Below, piece after piece: positions 52,227 through 63,398 of a stretch of DNA of 64,000 nt. A program made the translations under genes and the position numbers. The notes below the pieces were generated by a model. It was not told the DNA's origin. It saw only the letters and a program-made list of their open reading frames with translations, and made no database searches. Source of the stretch: Piezodorus guildinii (taxonomy: Eukaryota > Arthropoda > Insecta > Hemiptera > Pentatomidae). The first letter of the stretch is position 1. Each line of letters starts with the position of its first letter. Location of the stretch: the NCBI GenBank assembly GCA_023052935.1, contig CM041293.1, positions 172,413,600 through 172,477,599 on the forward strand, given 5' to 3'.

Positions 52227-52545
52227 TATGTGAAGATCTGTTTGTAGAGTAATGTTGCTAACGTACTATGGGGAATTAGTTATTTAATTTGTATTTTTAG
52301 CAGTGCCATATATCTGTGATGCGTATGTCCAATTGGGCTTCAGCTAGTGTTCAATTTATGTTTGATCTTGAATTTTGAACGTCTTGAGAGTAGTCTGCTC
52401 TTGATGTGTGGGCGTCATGTCATTCTTCAGTCGAATGTCAAGCCGAAATATCTATTTTGTCAGTCAGTGGAATTTAGATATTGCCAAGATATGCTGGAGG
52501 GCAGGACTTTACTTTTCTTCAATAAACTGAAGGAAAAAAACAGTT
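52227..52545 (-). pseudogene. Jockey-like LINE relic with Trp-to-stop decay
   Basis: One minus-strand frame reads YFGLTFD, stop, RMT, stop, RPHIKSRLLSRRSKF, later YMALLKIQIK and LATLLYKQIFTYG. These align with the LG..LD.RLTW.PHI thumb and the KPIWTYG block of the other Jockey copies. Trp codons have become TGA, consistent with C-to-T decay on one strand. Confidence 0.6.
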
Positions 52546-52554
52546 AAAACTATT

Positions 52555-52770
52555 TTTATTAATTTATAGTCATTTTTATGCTACACTATTCAGGTTTAAT
52601 TAGAATTGAATTAGGGATATTTAACGTACGTGATATCGCCCAGGCTCGGGAACACTATTTTACGTCTCCTTCAAAGGACAGCATAGCCGAGGATTCTTCC
52701 TTTCGCCTTAGTCACAGAAGGCTATCTATTACAACCCAGGTGACCCCAATTACTAATCATCATTTATTCA
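52555..52770 (-). mobile_element. SINE-1 copy inserted in family R fragment
   Basis: Minus strand: GGGGTCACCTGGGTTGTAAT, CTTCTGTGACTAAGGCGAAA, TCCTCGGCTATGCTGTCCTT, CCCGAGCCTGGGCGATATCA and GCATAAAAATGACTATAAAT. Family R sequence follows directly at 52771-52945 (TTTTCATCACTCTCAATTAA). Confidence 0.75.
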
Positions 52771-52945
52771 TCTTTTCATCACTCTCAATTAACGTTATAC
52801 GACTTTTTATAGATCGTATTTTTTATTCCAAAATCTTGATCTTTCCTCCGATATATTATATATCTCTATTATTATTCTTAGGTTTATAAACAAATTGAAA
52901 AATATTTATATTTTTTTATCCATCAGTCGGTTATAATTCTTTGGC
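52771..52945 (-). mobile_element. Family R fragment
   Basis: CATCTTTTCATCACTCTCAA, TTTTTTATTCCAAAATCTTG and CCTCCGATATATTATATATC match the middle of minus-strand R copies, diverged. Confidence 0.55.
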
Positions 52946-53514
52946 AAAAGAAAAAAAAAATATGTTAATGTTGAACAGACAACATGCCTGCCCAAAATTC
53001 ATATTAAAAACTTAGAAGGCGTAACATGAATCATACCGGACACGAAAGAGAATAACAAAAAAGAGATTTAATTCAACTAACTCACAACCTGGCAAAAAAA
53101 TTTGAATACAATTTAAGATTGTCATGATGTTCACCTTGGATAAAATGAAGTTAAACCAAATTTGCATTCTCATTTGTTTTGAACCCAAACACGCAAAAGA
53201 TAGACAATGGTTTCCAATAGTGACAGTTAAGGTCATCTTTATCATTTCGTATCTTTACATAATGTTATAGCCTTTGTTGGTTTAAACGTAGGTATTGTTT
53301 TCAATTTTATTCGCAGGGTTAATAATTGTTTAAATATTAAATAAAATAAGATTTCAAAAAACATTATTATTGACATGATACTGCCCGGAGAAACAGCTGT
53401 TTCAGCAATTCTTAACAGACGCTAAAAACTTCTTATAGACCACCAATAGCTCATACATGTTACACGCATGAGATTTATTCAGACAAATGCACATAGCGGC
53501 TTCAATAAACCAAG
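52946..53514. other. AT-rich stretch without gene
   Basis: The 77-codon minus frame at 53012-53245 has no recognisable domain. Nothing else is supported. Confidence 0.45.
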
Positions 53515-53725
53515 GAAAGGCATCCAACGTCCGATCCTTAAATTTCAAAATCCTTAGCGAAATCGAAAATGCACCTTACTTTGTCACCAATAAAATCATA
53601 CGTAAAGACACCAATACCCAACTTCTTGCAGAATTATCCCTGAACTGTATTTCCCATAATCCTTAGAGACGACTAGAAAGAAGGTTGGTGTAGAGATTTT
53701 TAGCAGAAGTCCCATCTCAAGTCAA
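53515..53725 (+). pseudogene. Jockey-like LINE carboxy fragment
   Basis: AAAGGCATCCAACGTCCGAT, GCACCTTACTTTGTCACCAA and TAAAATCATACGTAAAGAC correspond to the KRIQ.F..K.LR.I.NAPYFVTNK.I..D block of other copies, with deletions, and then CTTAGAGACGACTAGAAAGA (RRLERR-like). Short and decayed. Confidence 0.6.
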
Positions 53726-53759
53726 AATCATATATTCTTATAATCACATTCTACATTTA

Positions 53760-53835
53760 CTAATTGTGTGAGGCTAGCACACCAAAGGTTGTGAGTTCGA
53801 ATGGAAGTCACGGAAGGACTGTTTAAAGCATGTAA
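53760..53835 (+). repeat. tRNA-like (SINE head) fragment
   Basis: GAGGCTAGCACACCAAAGGT then TGTGAGTTCGAATGGAAGTC has a spaced A-box-like TAGC and a good B box (GAGTTCGAATGG). It lacks a body that I can match to SINE-1 or SINE-2. Confidence 0.4.
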
Positions 53836-53964
53836 TTAAATGTGGATTAACTGACAGCCTCTCCTCCTGATGGCCAGTAATAAAAATAAGGGTAAAGAGT
53901 GATGACTCTATCCTATAGAATGTCATCGAGAATCGCAGTAAACTGAGAGGCCAAAATTATTATG

Positions 53965-54610
53965 TTTTAAAAAAATGAAATGAAAAAAATCTTTATTCTA
54001 GGACCAAGTTTTATTAGAACCAGAACAATGAACAAAAAAGTTGCTTATGGTCCAGATACCTGTTAATAAAATTACACACTTATGTATACTATATTGATCT
54101 AGATATTTTGCAAAAGAACGGGAGATAGAGATTCGAGCAGGTAATAGAAGAGTTGATGTTTGAAGAAAGAACGAGAAGTTGCTTTGCGGATACAGACAGG
54201 CAGAGAATTGAAAAAGGATGAGGAAAGAACGAGAAACGCTTTGTGAAAATATGCAGTTCTATTTGAAAGGTTAAAAATATTGATTGATTAGGTTCTAGTG
54301 TTTAAAGAATAGATGTCATAGCGGAGGGTGAGGAGGGAGATTATGCAGGAAGGTTTTCTATTTATTTGAAGTTTAGAATAGGTAAGGAATTAGAACTTTT
54401 GCCGTGGAACAAAAGGATAAAGCCACCTTAAATCGTTATAATAGCCAGAGATATGGTTACATCTACGGACTCCAAAAAAAAAATATAATAAAGCAGGTCA
54501 TCAGAAGTTTTAATTTTATCTGCAGTTCGTCGGTAAGTTCTCCATACACAGGGCAAACATAGTCAAAGTTGGGGAAGTAACAGAGGAAACAATTAGCTGC
54601 CTATTGTAGG
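53965..54610 (-). mobile_element. CR1-like LINE, 3' region, decayed
   Basis: The 3' UTR begins TCTTTATTCTAGGACCAAGT and continues with AACAAAAAAGTTGCTTATGG, as in 23985-24050. Upstream the minus-strand code has LYGELTDELQIKLKRLMTCF-like and a RFKVALSFCSTAKVLIPYLF-like block. It shows the uninterrupted form of the site into which R copy E inserted at 24056. Confidence 0.7.
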
Positions 54611-55234
54611 AAGAAATGTAAAATAATGCAGAAATAATTTCAAGTTTAAATCTAATTTCATAAAACTTCCTTTCGAAATACTTTTCGCAACGTGCACCAC
54701 CGACAATCTCGCTTCACAATCTTACAAAAAAAAATCCTCTCACTCGACGAAATGAAGACGTTATGTAAATGTATTGCTACAACTATTGATAGCTTTAGAG
54801 AAGTACAAAGATGTGCATTAAGCACACTCAGCTACGAGACATTGCTATAGCACACTGCTACAACTAGTGTTAGAGGACACCTGGGCAAAGTATGCATTAG
54901 AAAGTGACTCCTTATACTTGGTAGGGTAGAGGGCTGCCTCGGAAGAGAGTCGTGCTGGGGAAAGGTCAGCATCGTGCTGGGTAGGGGGCTTCGGGGTGTC
55001 CGATATTATATAATAACAGTCGGTTTTAGGGTAAATGGTAAAGAAAATCTAGTGCGCGCAACACACAACTTTCGTCCACTGCCCTTGACAAGAGCCTGTA
55101 CCAATATAATCAGCCATAGTGTGAACGCACTATAACAATAGCTTGAAGTCGAATATGAAAATACGCGAATTAAGGTTTTAAAAAAAAGAAAAGGAAGAAC
55201 ATGTATCTCTACGAACCTAGATGAGCTAGGTCAG
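54611..55234. other. Unassigned stretch with a family R end
   Basis: AATCTAGTGCGCGCAACACA then CAACTTTCG at 55047-55075 is a lone left end of a minus-strand R copy. 54820-55020 is less AT-rich (CTTCGGGGTGTCCG) and unassigned. Confidence 0.45.
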
Positions 55235-55634
55235 GTTTAGCGGCCAGGCATGGCCAACCTCTCCACTCATGCCTGAGAGTGTGTGGCTCTAGCGCCTTTA
55301 CTCAGTCTCCACTGACTAGATTGATGACGCGGCTGACTGAGAGGCGCTGGGATCTGCTGAAACTGTGCCTCGGCATCCATTCCTGGATGCAGAGGTTCGA
55401 TTCGGAGTACCCAGGAGCAGTATGTAAATGTTGTATATAGGTATGAATGTGGCCAGATTATAATTATTTTCTTTTTTTCATTTTTTATTATTTTTTTCAT
55501 TTGTTATTGAGGTATTTTATTTTTTGTTTGTTTTTACTTTGTATATATGGAATGAATGACTTCTTTATCTTAACTTATTGCCCAAGATAGTGGCAGATTG
55601 TATTACTTCTAAATAAAGCAATATTATTTATAAA
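55235..55634 (+). mobile_element. Jockey-like LINE 3' UTR with A-tail
   Basis: GCCTGAGAGTGTGTGGCTCT, AGCGCC, GAGGCGCTGGGATCTGCTGA and GTGCCTCGGCATCCATTC are the reverse of 14830-14940. AAATAAAGCAATATTA precedes the A-tail at 55621-55634. No RT coding remains. Confidence 0.8.
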
Positions 55635-55739
55635 AAAAAAAAAAGAAAAGACAATTCCACCATTATTAACTACCCACATTATAAAGGCTGGGTATGCCAC
55701 CACAAGGGAGTCCCACACTTTAAGAACGTATTTCTGCAC

Positions 55740-55792
55740 TTTTATTGTTTATTTCTTTAACGTCCCTTTATGCTACTGTGGCTAATCTGACG
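55740..55792 (-). mobile_element. SINE-1 3' end fragment
   Basis: TTTAACGTCCCTTTATGCTA then CTGTGGCTAATCTGACGATG is the reverse of the SINE-1 tail (CGTCTGATTAGCCATAGTAG). Confidence 0.7.
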
Positions 55793-56110
55793 ATGTTCCT
55801 TACTTTGTAACTAATAAACTGATCCATAAAGACCTTAATGTTCCGTATGTTGCTGACTTGGACAGACCCAGAAGATATCATTCCTTTCATGATTAACTCC
55901 ATCCCCACTCTAATCCTCTAGTTTCAATCTTTCTTTCACTTTAATTCCTGACAATCCTCCGAGGCGTCTGAAAAGAAGATGGCCTCGAAACATTCTAGTT
56001 TAAAATATTTTTAGAGTGCTTCCGTTGGGAAGCTTCTCTACATGTCTTTTTTATGACTATTTTCTTTTAGCCTATCGATGTGTTGTACAATATAGTTGTA
56101 AATATCAATA
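55793..56110 (+). mobile_element. Jockey-like LINE 3' end
   Basis: CCTTACTTTGTAACTAATAA and CATAAAGACCTTAATGTTCC give the PYFVTNK.IHKDLNVP block; NPPRRLKRRWPRNILV follows near 55943-55990, then the GCTTCCGTTGGGAAGCTTCT 3' UTR and CAATAAA at about 56107. It meets the tail of another Jockey copy in tail-to-tail orientation. Confidence 0.8.
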
Positions 56111-56111
56111 A

Positions 56112-56955
56112 ATTTTTTTTTTTTTTTTTTTTTATTCGTATATATTACAATTTGTCATAATAGACAATAATAATAGTGCTACAGGATTTCATTCATACAA
56201 TATTTACAATATAAACAAAAGGAAAGTCAAATTACATAAAATAAAATCAAAATAAATAAACGTATACAATAACAAAATTTATAGACAAAATAAATACAAA
56301 TAAATGAAGTTAACAAATAAATAAACAAAACATGTCACATTCATACCTATGTACAATATTTACAATCAGCTCGGGAACCCCAGACGGGGCTTGTCCCCCC
56401 ACTTGTGGAAGGACAAGCAGAGTCCAAAGGATCCCAGCGCCTCCCTCTCAGCCGCATCACTGGTGAGAGCCAGCGGAAGCTAAGTGAGGGCGCCACAGCC
56501 ACAATCACACCGCACATGAGAGGAGAATCTGACCAGTGTCAGAACTCCAGAATAGATGTTTACAATATGTCTCGGGGCCACTGCCGTTTCAACCTTCTAG
56601 GAGGGTTGTATGGATGAGTGGAGCTGGATAGGGATTGTGCTAGAGGATTAGGATGATGAATGAGGTTCTGGTGGAATTTGGAAAATTTAGATGGAATCAG
56701 GTCTGAAATAAATGGAACATTAAGGTCGTGGTGTAAGGTATAGTTGGAGACATAATAAGGAGCATTTACTATTGTTCGGAGGACTTTGGATTGAAAGGAT
56801 TGAATGCGTTTGATGTTAGAACGTTTGGCTGTCCCCCATAGTTCAAGTCCGTAGGTCCACATTGGTTTCAGTATTGTCTTGTAAAGTAATAATTTGTTGT
56901 CAACTGCAAGCTTAGATTTTCATGTTTAGTAGTCTGTATAACTGTCCGAATCGAT
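56112..56955 (-). mobile_element. Jockey-like LINE, 5'-truncated with long 3' UTR
   Basis: A T-run (56112-56133) marks the tail. The coding block 56560-56862 reads MWTYGLELWGTAKRSNIKRI, QSFQSKVLRTIVNAPYYVSN and FISDLIPSKFSKFHQNLIHH, then NPPRRLKRQWPRDIL and stop, and is intact over 100 codons. Upstream coding continues to about 56950, where an A-rich run begins. Confidence 0.85.
56560..56862 (-). pseudogene. Jockey-like ORF2 carboxy end (100 codons open)
   Basis: This carboxy-terminal segment follows the RT thumb in Jockey-clade proteins. It is the cleanest such block in the window and serves as reference for the decayed copies at 1-485, 8290, 14975, 37140 and 55793. The rest of the protein is missing through 5' truncation. 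Confidence 0.8.
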
Positions 56956-56956
56956 C

Positions 56957-56962
56957 AATAAA

Positions 56963-57009
<47 letters not shown>

Positions 57010-57027
57010 AAAAAAAAAAAAAAAAAA
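56957..57027. repeat. Long A-run
   Basis: About 70 bp of A with one T, between the 5'-truncated end of a minus-strand Jockey copy and unassigned DNA. It could be the A-tail of a separate plus-strand retroelement whose body was lost. Confidence 0.95.
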
Positions 57028-57529
57028 CCAACGTCCAAAAATATATCTTACAAAGATACGGTACTTTTCGTAAATCAACGTCTTTTCACTCGCCGTATAA
57101 ATAATTCTGAAATAACAAATCAGCGATCTGTAGGCTAGAAGTACTACTGACCTTAGGTCAGGGCGATAAAGGCTTTGAAAGACTCACCCCTACACCTCTG
57201 TGGGAGGTAAGGTCAACCTAGGGTGGTTAAGGGTCGTTCGTTATCACAGAATATTTCAACAGGTCACGCCAACCCTCTCTTAGCAAAGGAGCATCAGCAT
57301 CTGTATCAAATGTTAATATCGCCGAGGCAGAAAAGATTTTTAATGTCATATTGCTTCAATAGAGTAGGAAATATTCAAACTTAAATACAAAATTTTGTTA
57401 AGCTTTTCCGAATCACAGAGAGAAAAAAATGATTTTCAGGACAAAATTCAATAATTCTTAATAATGTAACGCACAGGCACAGCATTAACAAGGATTTTAT
57501 ATTTCTTAAAAAAAAACAAAAACAACATA
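57028..57529. other. Unassigned stretch
   Basis: 57140-57330 is less AT-rich (TCACCCCTACACCTCTGTGG, GGTCAACCTAGGGTGG) with a vague resemblance to the SINE-2 body. No gene. Confidence 0.4.
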
Positions 57530-57602
57530 GGGCCATCTTTCGGGTTGATACTCTCGACGTTAAAAGCTGTTATGCTAGCAACTACACCACTGTTGACCCT
57601 TT
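57530..57602 (-). mobile_element. SINE-1 head fragment
   Basis: Minus strand: AGGGTCAACAGTGGTGTAGT, TGCTAGCATAACAGC and a decayed B-box region ending in CCGAAAGATGGCCC. Confidence 0.6.
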
Positions 57603-58009
57603 TGGTTAATTATTTTCAATAATAAACCTTTGTAATCGAAAAAACGAATTCCAAAACATAGACGTTGATATCATCCATATATTTTTAAATGACGACTGAT
57701 TAAAAGTGACTTAATACCAATAACTCAATTATTTTTTAATCTAAAGAAAAAATGTATTTAATAGAGTTTTTTAACCAAGAAACCGCGAATAATTATAAAA
57801 CAGACAAAAAAGAAAATAAAAAAAAATTTATCCAGAAATACACCCTTAACTGAGTTATTTTTAAAGATAGAGAAAAATGTGTACGAGTTTTAGAATCAGT
57901 AGAGGACATTTAACAAAAAATAAATAAATAAATTCTTGGTCTAATATAGATCCTTTATTATTTCAGACTTAATGTTATTTTAAGAATACTAAGTATTAGT
58001 ACAATGTTA
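57603..58009. other. AT-rich stretch without gene
   Basis: No supported feature. Confidence 0.45.
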
Positions 58010-58300
58010 CTAATTATTTTTGTTTTATTTAATTTTTTTCTTGTTTCTTTTTTAATTTGGATTCTGTTATCAACTCATATATTTCTCATTTTTTTCTAAC
58101 ATAAATTAGCTTCTGAAGATTTTTATTTTATTTATTTTGTGTTGTATACAAATTCATCAATTATTGTAAATAGTAGTTAATCATGTTCATCTTGTCTGTT
58201 GGCCAGAGATATTGTATATTTAAACTGTACAAAGCTGTTATTCTAAAGGGACCCAGTCCCAGAATAAAAATTATTTTCTATCTACCTATCTATCTAAATA
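58010..58300 (+). mobile_element. CR1-like LINE 3' UTR remnant
   Basis: TTATTCTAAAGGGACCCAGT then CCCAGAATAAAAATTA matches the 3' end at 34980 (TTAAGGGACCTCGTCCCAGA). A TATC repeat (58279-58298) follows. No coding sequence. Confidence 0.6.
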
Positions 58301-58885
58301 AATTCGAATAAGTATACCTCTGTTCATTATAAAGCAGGAAAAAGGTTTGGCCGAATTAACAAATAAATAACGACCAAAAGGATAGAGGATAAAATTGTCT
58401 ACACAATGAAAAAAGAATCATTGAAATCGGTTCAGAAATAGCAAAGATATTGTAATTAGTAGTAGTGATAGACTATTTTAGGTAATTTTTCTTAGAATTA
58501 TTTATTGCCTTTCATATTGGTTAACTGTCTATAAATAGCTTTATAAACAATTATACCCTAATATAGTTATTTAGAAATAATAAAACATTGTGCAATAATA
58601 ATAAAAAATATCAAATGGATACTTACAAAATGTGAAAAAAAAACATGTGTAGTAAAGAAGAACAAACATACCTATAAACAAAAAGGAAAACAAAGTTAAA
58701 ACCACATATTGAATAGAAATTATATTTTAAAAAATAACATGTAATAAAACAAAAAAATAGAATAAGAATGATGATTCCAGCAGAATATCTTCAAAATTAA
58801 ACTTGTATTTTTACATTCGCTTAAGTTTATATGAAATATAGGGTTAGGGTTGGGGTATTGGAGTAGGTGCTCAACCTCTTGGTTA
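58301..58885. repeat. Family V repeat and AT-rich spacer
   Basis: AAAGAATCATTGAAATCGGT, TCAGAAATAGCAAAGATA, TTTCATATTGGTTAACTGTC and AATTATACCCTAATATAGTT repeat the order seen at 37975-38160 and 63640-63830. Confidence 0.55.
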
Positions 58886-58889
58886 TTAG

Positions 58890-59565
58890 CACCGAATAAA
58901 TTTGTAGTAACAGATTTGTTTTACTCTTTTTTCTTCTTTTTATTTATTTATCTTTTCTTCTATTTTTTATTTATTTATTTTATTGTTTATCATTTTTTTA
59001 TATTATTATTTTGTTGACACATTCTGAATTAGTGAATTTATTCCAATTTTTTTCTTTATTTATTTTTTTATATATATTTTTTTTATTATTACTATTATTT
59101 TTTTTCTTTCTTTATTTCTTTTTTTTTTCTTATAGTTATGGGAGCAGAGAACATTCTTTGACGAACCTAATCAGTGAACTAACTGTTTCACTAGAGTCCT
59201 TCAAGCTACTACTCAATGATCTTGGTAGATTAAGTTTATCCATTTGTACATGAAAGTTTTGGGCAGTTCTCAATTATGTGTTTTATTGAGAGAGGCACTC
59301 TACACAAGTCACACATTAGTACGGGCTGCCTGAGGATGAGATGGAGATGTGTGAGTCTGCTATGTCCGATGCGAAGTCTCGCCAAAGCAGTTTCCTCGCG
59401 GCGATTACTTCGCAATGATGAAGGCGATTGCTTGATATTTCTTAATTTATTGGTGTTGTCAAGTTCCGACCACATCTGTTCCCAAGCCTGATATATTTTT
59501 ACATTAAGGTAATTTTTTACGTCTTCCTTGATGTAAGTTGGGTGGATTTGGACGTTTGACAATGA
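58890..59565 (-). mobile_element. LINE 3' end of the RNase-H-bearing type
   Basis: The coding end (59236-59562) is followed on the minus strand by MDKLNLPRSLSSSLKDSSET then VSSLIRFVKECSLLP and a stop. A pyrimidine-poor 3' UTR reaches about 58890. It abuts an old R copy at 59565. Confidence 0.65.
59180..59562 (-). pseudogene. LINE ORF2 carboxy end (post-RNase-H zinc knuckle)
   Basis: IYQAWEQMWSELDNTNKLRN, REETALARLRIGHSRLTHLH, LILRQPVLMCDLCRVPLSIK and HIIENCP show the 'L.RLRIGH.RLTH...L....P.C..C..PL.VKHI...C' signature that follows RNase H in I-, R1- and LOA-type and related LINEs. The RNase H itself and RT are missing. A frameshift separates CPKLSCTNG from MDKLNLPRSL. It is a clade not otherwise seen in this window. 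Confidence 0.75.
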
Positions 59566-60278
59566 AATATACAGTATATGAATAATATACAGTAAGAGAA
59601 AGTATGGCGATAGTGAATATTTTCCAATTCTTAGAGGGTTTAAGTATCGTTATTATTAAAATCGACCAACCAAGAATGCCATTTTATACGATATTTATAA
59701 GATCTTTTAGGATTTTTTTAAAAAACAGCTATAACGAATTGTACTAAATTCGCTACATCGTTAATAGGTTTAATGTCTTGCAGGTTTCATTCTGATTGAA
59801 ATGATCGAAAAGACTTAAATGCTGATTTTTTTAAAAATTTCTTATTCTAATTATCTTTATTTCTGTAGATTAAAAAAAAAAAAAAAAAATTTCTTTCATC
59901 TTGTAAGCAGTAACAAAAAAACAAAGAGTAGTAGAAATTGGACAAGTTTACGAAGTTAAGCGAAAAAAAGGGAAAAATAGAATATTTTTTAAGGTAATTT
60001 TATTAAAATAATAATAGTAGAGTGCATGTATAATATCGTTGGAAATATAAACATTTTAGAAAACATATCATTTTATACACCAAGTTTTATAAGATAATGG
60101 AGATTGATGAGTTGTAGGAAATAATTTATATTGTTAGATTATTTAATCTGAACCACATGTTCCCATCGAAACTCAATGTAATTCTTTAATCTTTTTCAAC
60201 TTTAAATAGAAAAACATGATTAATTGATTTTAACAAGTGAGGTAAGTGTAAGTCGTATGTTGAGATAGATTTTTTAAT
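59566..60278 (+). mobile_element. Family R copy O, highly diverged
   Basis: ACAGTAAGAGAAAGTATGGC, GATAGTGAATATTTTCCAAT at the start and GAGGTAAGTGTAAGTCGTAT then GTTGAGATAGATTTTTTAA at the end keep the R framework. Internal blocks (GCAGGTTTCATTCTGATTGA, ATCGTTGGAAATATAAA) are recognisable. Its divergence marks it as one of the oldest R copies. Confidence 0.65.
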
Positions 60279-60765
60279 TTATGAACAATTAAGAAATATT
60301 TTCTATCGCCCATCGGTAAGGGATAGAGTAATAAATCCCGAAATATATGGGAAGATATGATGGGATAAAATTGTGCTTTATTAAGTGGACGGTCCTTATC
60401 TATCACAGGCCGCTACACGGCAGAGTTGCTCTGATAGTAGAGTTACATCACTGCTCCCATACACCAATATCCAATATCGATAGTAGTCAAAACAATCGAT
60501 GTATAATAGGTACTGAACAAGAGTTACTTATATATTTTTCAATTTTCCGTTGTTTTTTTTTTTTTTAGAATATGAAATAAAGAAAAACATCTGGTGCGAA
60601 TGATCGAATTTTACCTACTTCCCTACTCCAAATGAACTTTGTAAACAAATTAAAGTTGCCAAATAGTTAAGATAATTATATTACTACGTTTGATTAATAT
60701 ATTTTATATTACATAATATATCAGTAGATATATTATGCACTCTACAACATATAGAGGTTCGTACG
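60279..60765. other. Unassigned stretch with a family R end
   Basis: AAAACATCTGGTGCGAATGA at 60583 is a lone R left end. A T-run lies at 60554-60566. The 73-codon frame at 60347 is unsupported. Confidence 0.4.
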
Positions 60766-60965
60766 ATTTCTTGGCCAACGACCATGTAAGGCGATAATTA
60801 GGCCCACTTTGTAGAGTATGGGTCTATCTCCAGGAGAGTCTCCCTACCTTAGGGTCACCCCTAGGCCGAAATAACAGAATAAATAATATTCTGCCACAAT
60901 CGAGATTCGAACCCAGCACCCGAAGATCAGTAGACCAGTTATCTATCCACTAGACTTTGGGACTA
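60766..60965 (-). mobile_element. SINE-2, tRNA-derived
   Basis: Minus strand: CCGTAGTCCCAAAGTCTAGT, GGATAGATAACTGG (A-box area), GGTGCTGGGTTCGAATCTCG (B box), then a body with GGCCTAGGGGTGACCCTAAG, GGTAGGGAGACTCTCCTGGA and GGTCGTTGGCCAAGAAATCG. The body is unlike SINE-1. A fragment of the same family lies at 13495. Confidence 0.75.
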
Positions 60966-61815
60966 CGGTATCTAATAGATCTATAATTATCATTATTCTT
61001 TGTGGAAAAAAAAAACAAAAACAATAAACTGAGAAATATCTGTGCTGTTTCCACTAACAAATGGTTAATTAAAATTATTTCATATTTCCTATTTGACAAA
61101 TTTTGATTAATGCAAATTACTTTAAAAATTCTGCATTTAAGCCCTGTTAGATAATTATTTTTTTATTTATTATAATGATATTTAAAACTATAAATGACTT
61201 GTAATTTGGAGAGAAAGGAGGTATATTTAGTATTTAAGTCTGCAACTAATGGAATAATCGGATCTTCATGGATTATTTTATTAGTGACAAAGTAAGGGGT
61301 ATTTAAGATCTTTCGGAGGATTTTAGATTGCAAGGATTGGATGAGGAAGGATTTTGATGCCTTGATAGATCCCTATAGCTCAATTCTATATGCCTACATG
61401 GGTCTAAGTATGTTCAAATAAATTATATTTTGGTAGAACGAGGAAAGTTTTGAGGGTTAATAAATGTTGTAATAAACGGTATTTACGAGCTGTTTCTTGT
61501 CGTTTCAGTGTCTAGGTAGTACGACGTCTTGTCAGACAATTAAATCAGAATAAAATCTACATGATATCAATGTGAATTAAATTTTAAGCCGATACGAGTT
61601 TAATCAAAATCATTGAGAAGAAAATAGTAGTAAGGAGTAAAAGAAACATACGAAATAAGAAGGTACTTCAGGCTTGTCGTTTTTGTAACAAAGCTGCTGT
61701 AATATGCCAGAAATATACGGACGATATTTTGTTTGTAAGGTGGACTTACCCTATCTAAAAAGACCACTTTTCGAGACTTTGTTATATTCCAAATATACAC
61801 AAGCGAAAGTGAAAT
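60966..61815 (-). mobile_element. Family R copy P, diverged, split by a Jockey fragment
   Basis: GCATTTAAGCCCTGTTAGAT at 61131-61152 continues after the LINE with GTCAGACAATTAAATCAGAA and AATCTACATGATATCAATGT, to GTGGACTTACCC and an eroded end near 61815. The left part before 61080 is not recognisable. Confidence 0.65.
61158..61527 (-). mobile_element. Jockey-like LINE fragment inserted in family R copy P
   Basis: CCTGTTAGATAATTA (61143-61157) and CTTGTCAGACAATTA (61528-61542) are a diverged 15-bp duplication of R sequence around the LINE. The minus strand has ALIKYLLYYQNIIYLNILRP-like, AYRIELWGSIKASKSFLIQS-like and TPYFVTNKIIHEDPIIPLVA-like blocks, so it is the same carboxy region as other copies. 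Decayed. Confidence 0.72.
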
Positions 61816-62624
61816 TTTATTTATTTAAAAACTTTAAGTAAAAAGTAAGAACAAATTAAATTAATAATATCATATATAAAACTAAGAATTAAAATGGAAT
61901 AATGCATAGCAGAATATTTGAGACGAATAGAAATGCTGGACAGTAATAGGAACAGAAGAGATGATTGCAAGATCGCGCACGCGACCTATTACAGGATTCT
62001 GACCTACGCACGTCCTTGGACTCAAGTAAAAGTCGACCTATAATAAACATCCGAGTATACACCCTCTATATATATACATATACATATAGAGGATAAGGGG
62101 GCATTATGGTAAGGCTAAAGGAGTACTCCAGGGTTCTATGCTCACCACTATCTTATTTACTCTGTATAACCTCGGTCCTCCTCGCTGGGAGTGAACGTCT
62201 CACTGGGTCAAATATTTGACTAGGTTATCGCATGTTCTCATCACTTAAAGAGTCATGGGTAGGAATAACTCTTTCCAAACGCTTAAACTATTCCGAAATA
62301 AATTATTTTTTGTTTTCCTTTGTGAATTATTCGGCATCAATTAATTTATTTATAACAAATAAAATAAACTGATTGGGTTGAAACTTAGATTAGATTTTAA
62401 TCCGAGTAACATCAACAGACCTACTTTGGACTTCTTTTTAAATTTATTATTACCAATATATCTGCTAAATTATGGGTCCTAGCGATAAATGTTTTATAAA
62501 AGAAACTATTTTACATTACGTATACATTATTGAAAACGACAGACTCAAAACATAGTAACTTAAATAAACAATTATTATAGCACCTTTTAACTTTGGTTTG
62601 GACGTTTAAAAATTTTGGTTTATT
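61816..62624. other. Intergenic stretch with one RT relic
   Basis: AT-rich except 61960-62200. The only supported piece is the RT motif relic at 62105-62180. Confidence 0.45.
62105..62180 (+). pseudogene. Reverse transcriptase motif relic (GV.QGS..TILFTLY)
   Basis: In one plus frame HYGKAKGVLQGSMLTTILFT then LYNLGPP is readable. It resembles the GVPQGS.LSP.LFTLYI motif of LINE reverse transcriptases. Nothing further upstream or downstream is recognisable. Confidence 0.5.
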
Positions 62625-62627
62625 ATT

Positions 62628-63398
62628 TTAAAAAATCTGGTGCGGGCAACACACGACTTTCACTTACCTCCATTTTTAAAATCAATGAAAGAATTTTCAA
62701 ATACAGTTAGAGATAAAAATACGTGAAATTATTAAGGAATTAATCAACTTGAATTTATATAGAAACATGTGTTTTATTAAAAAATCTATTATATTATTAT
62801 CTTAAATAATCAATTAGTTTTATGTTCATTTCATCACTCTCTATTAACTTTTAAAAGCTTGTGTATGAGATAATATTTTTTTAAAAATCTTTAGCTTTCC
62901 AACGGTATATCATACATGTATATTACTGCTCTTATGTTCAAAAACGAAAAATTGCATTAAAAAAATATTTTTTCTGTTTTCTCCTTTAGTTGGGTATCGA
63001 ATTTATTCAATTTATATATTTACCTGTTTTTCATCAGCGTTAACAAGATAATCTAGTTATTATTATTGAATCTACAAAATTAAATGTACTTTAGGGAAGG
63101 ACATTTAAAATATCGGCATTTAAGCCCTGTCAGACCATTTTTATCCAAATAAAACCTACATGATATTAAAGCCCATTAAATTTTACATCGATATAGCGAG
63201 TTTAATCAAAATCGTCGGAACCGATTTCGAGAAAATCGAAAAAAGGTGCAAAATGCATGGTATAAAGTGTCTCTTCTGGTAAGCTCATTTTGATGAAAAA
63301 CGTTTTGTCACGTCTCGGGCGTATAGTTGTCTTAAATATGAAATTTCAGTTTCATAGGACTTACCGTTTCCGCCCGAGAGTTACCACACACACACACA

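Noticed and set aside
58845..58865. Telomere-like GGGTTAGGGTTGGGG
   Set aside because: Only one and a half units; no array and no telomeric context.
60880..60965. A tRNA gene on the minus strand
   Set aside because: A- and B-box-like words are present, but no cloverleaf with proper acceptor pairing was evident and the sequence continues into a SINE-type body; called SINE-2.
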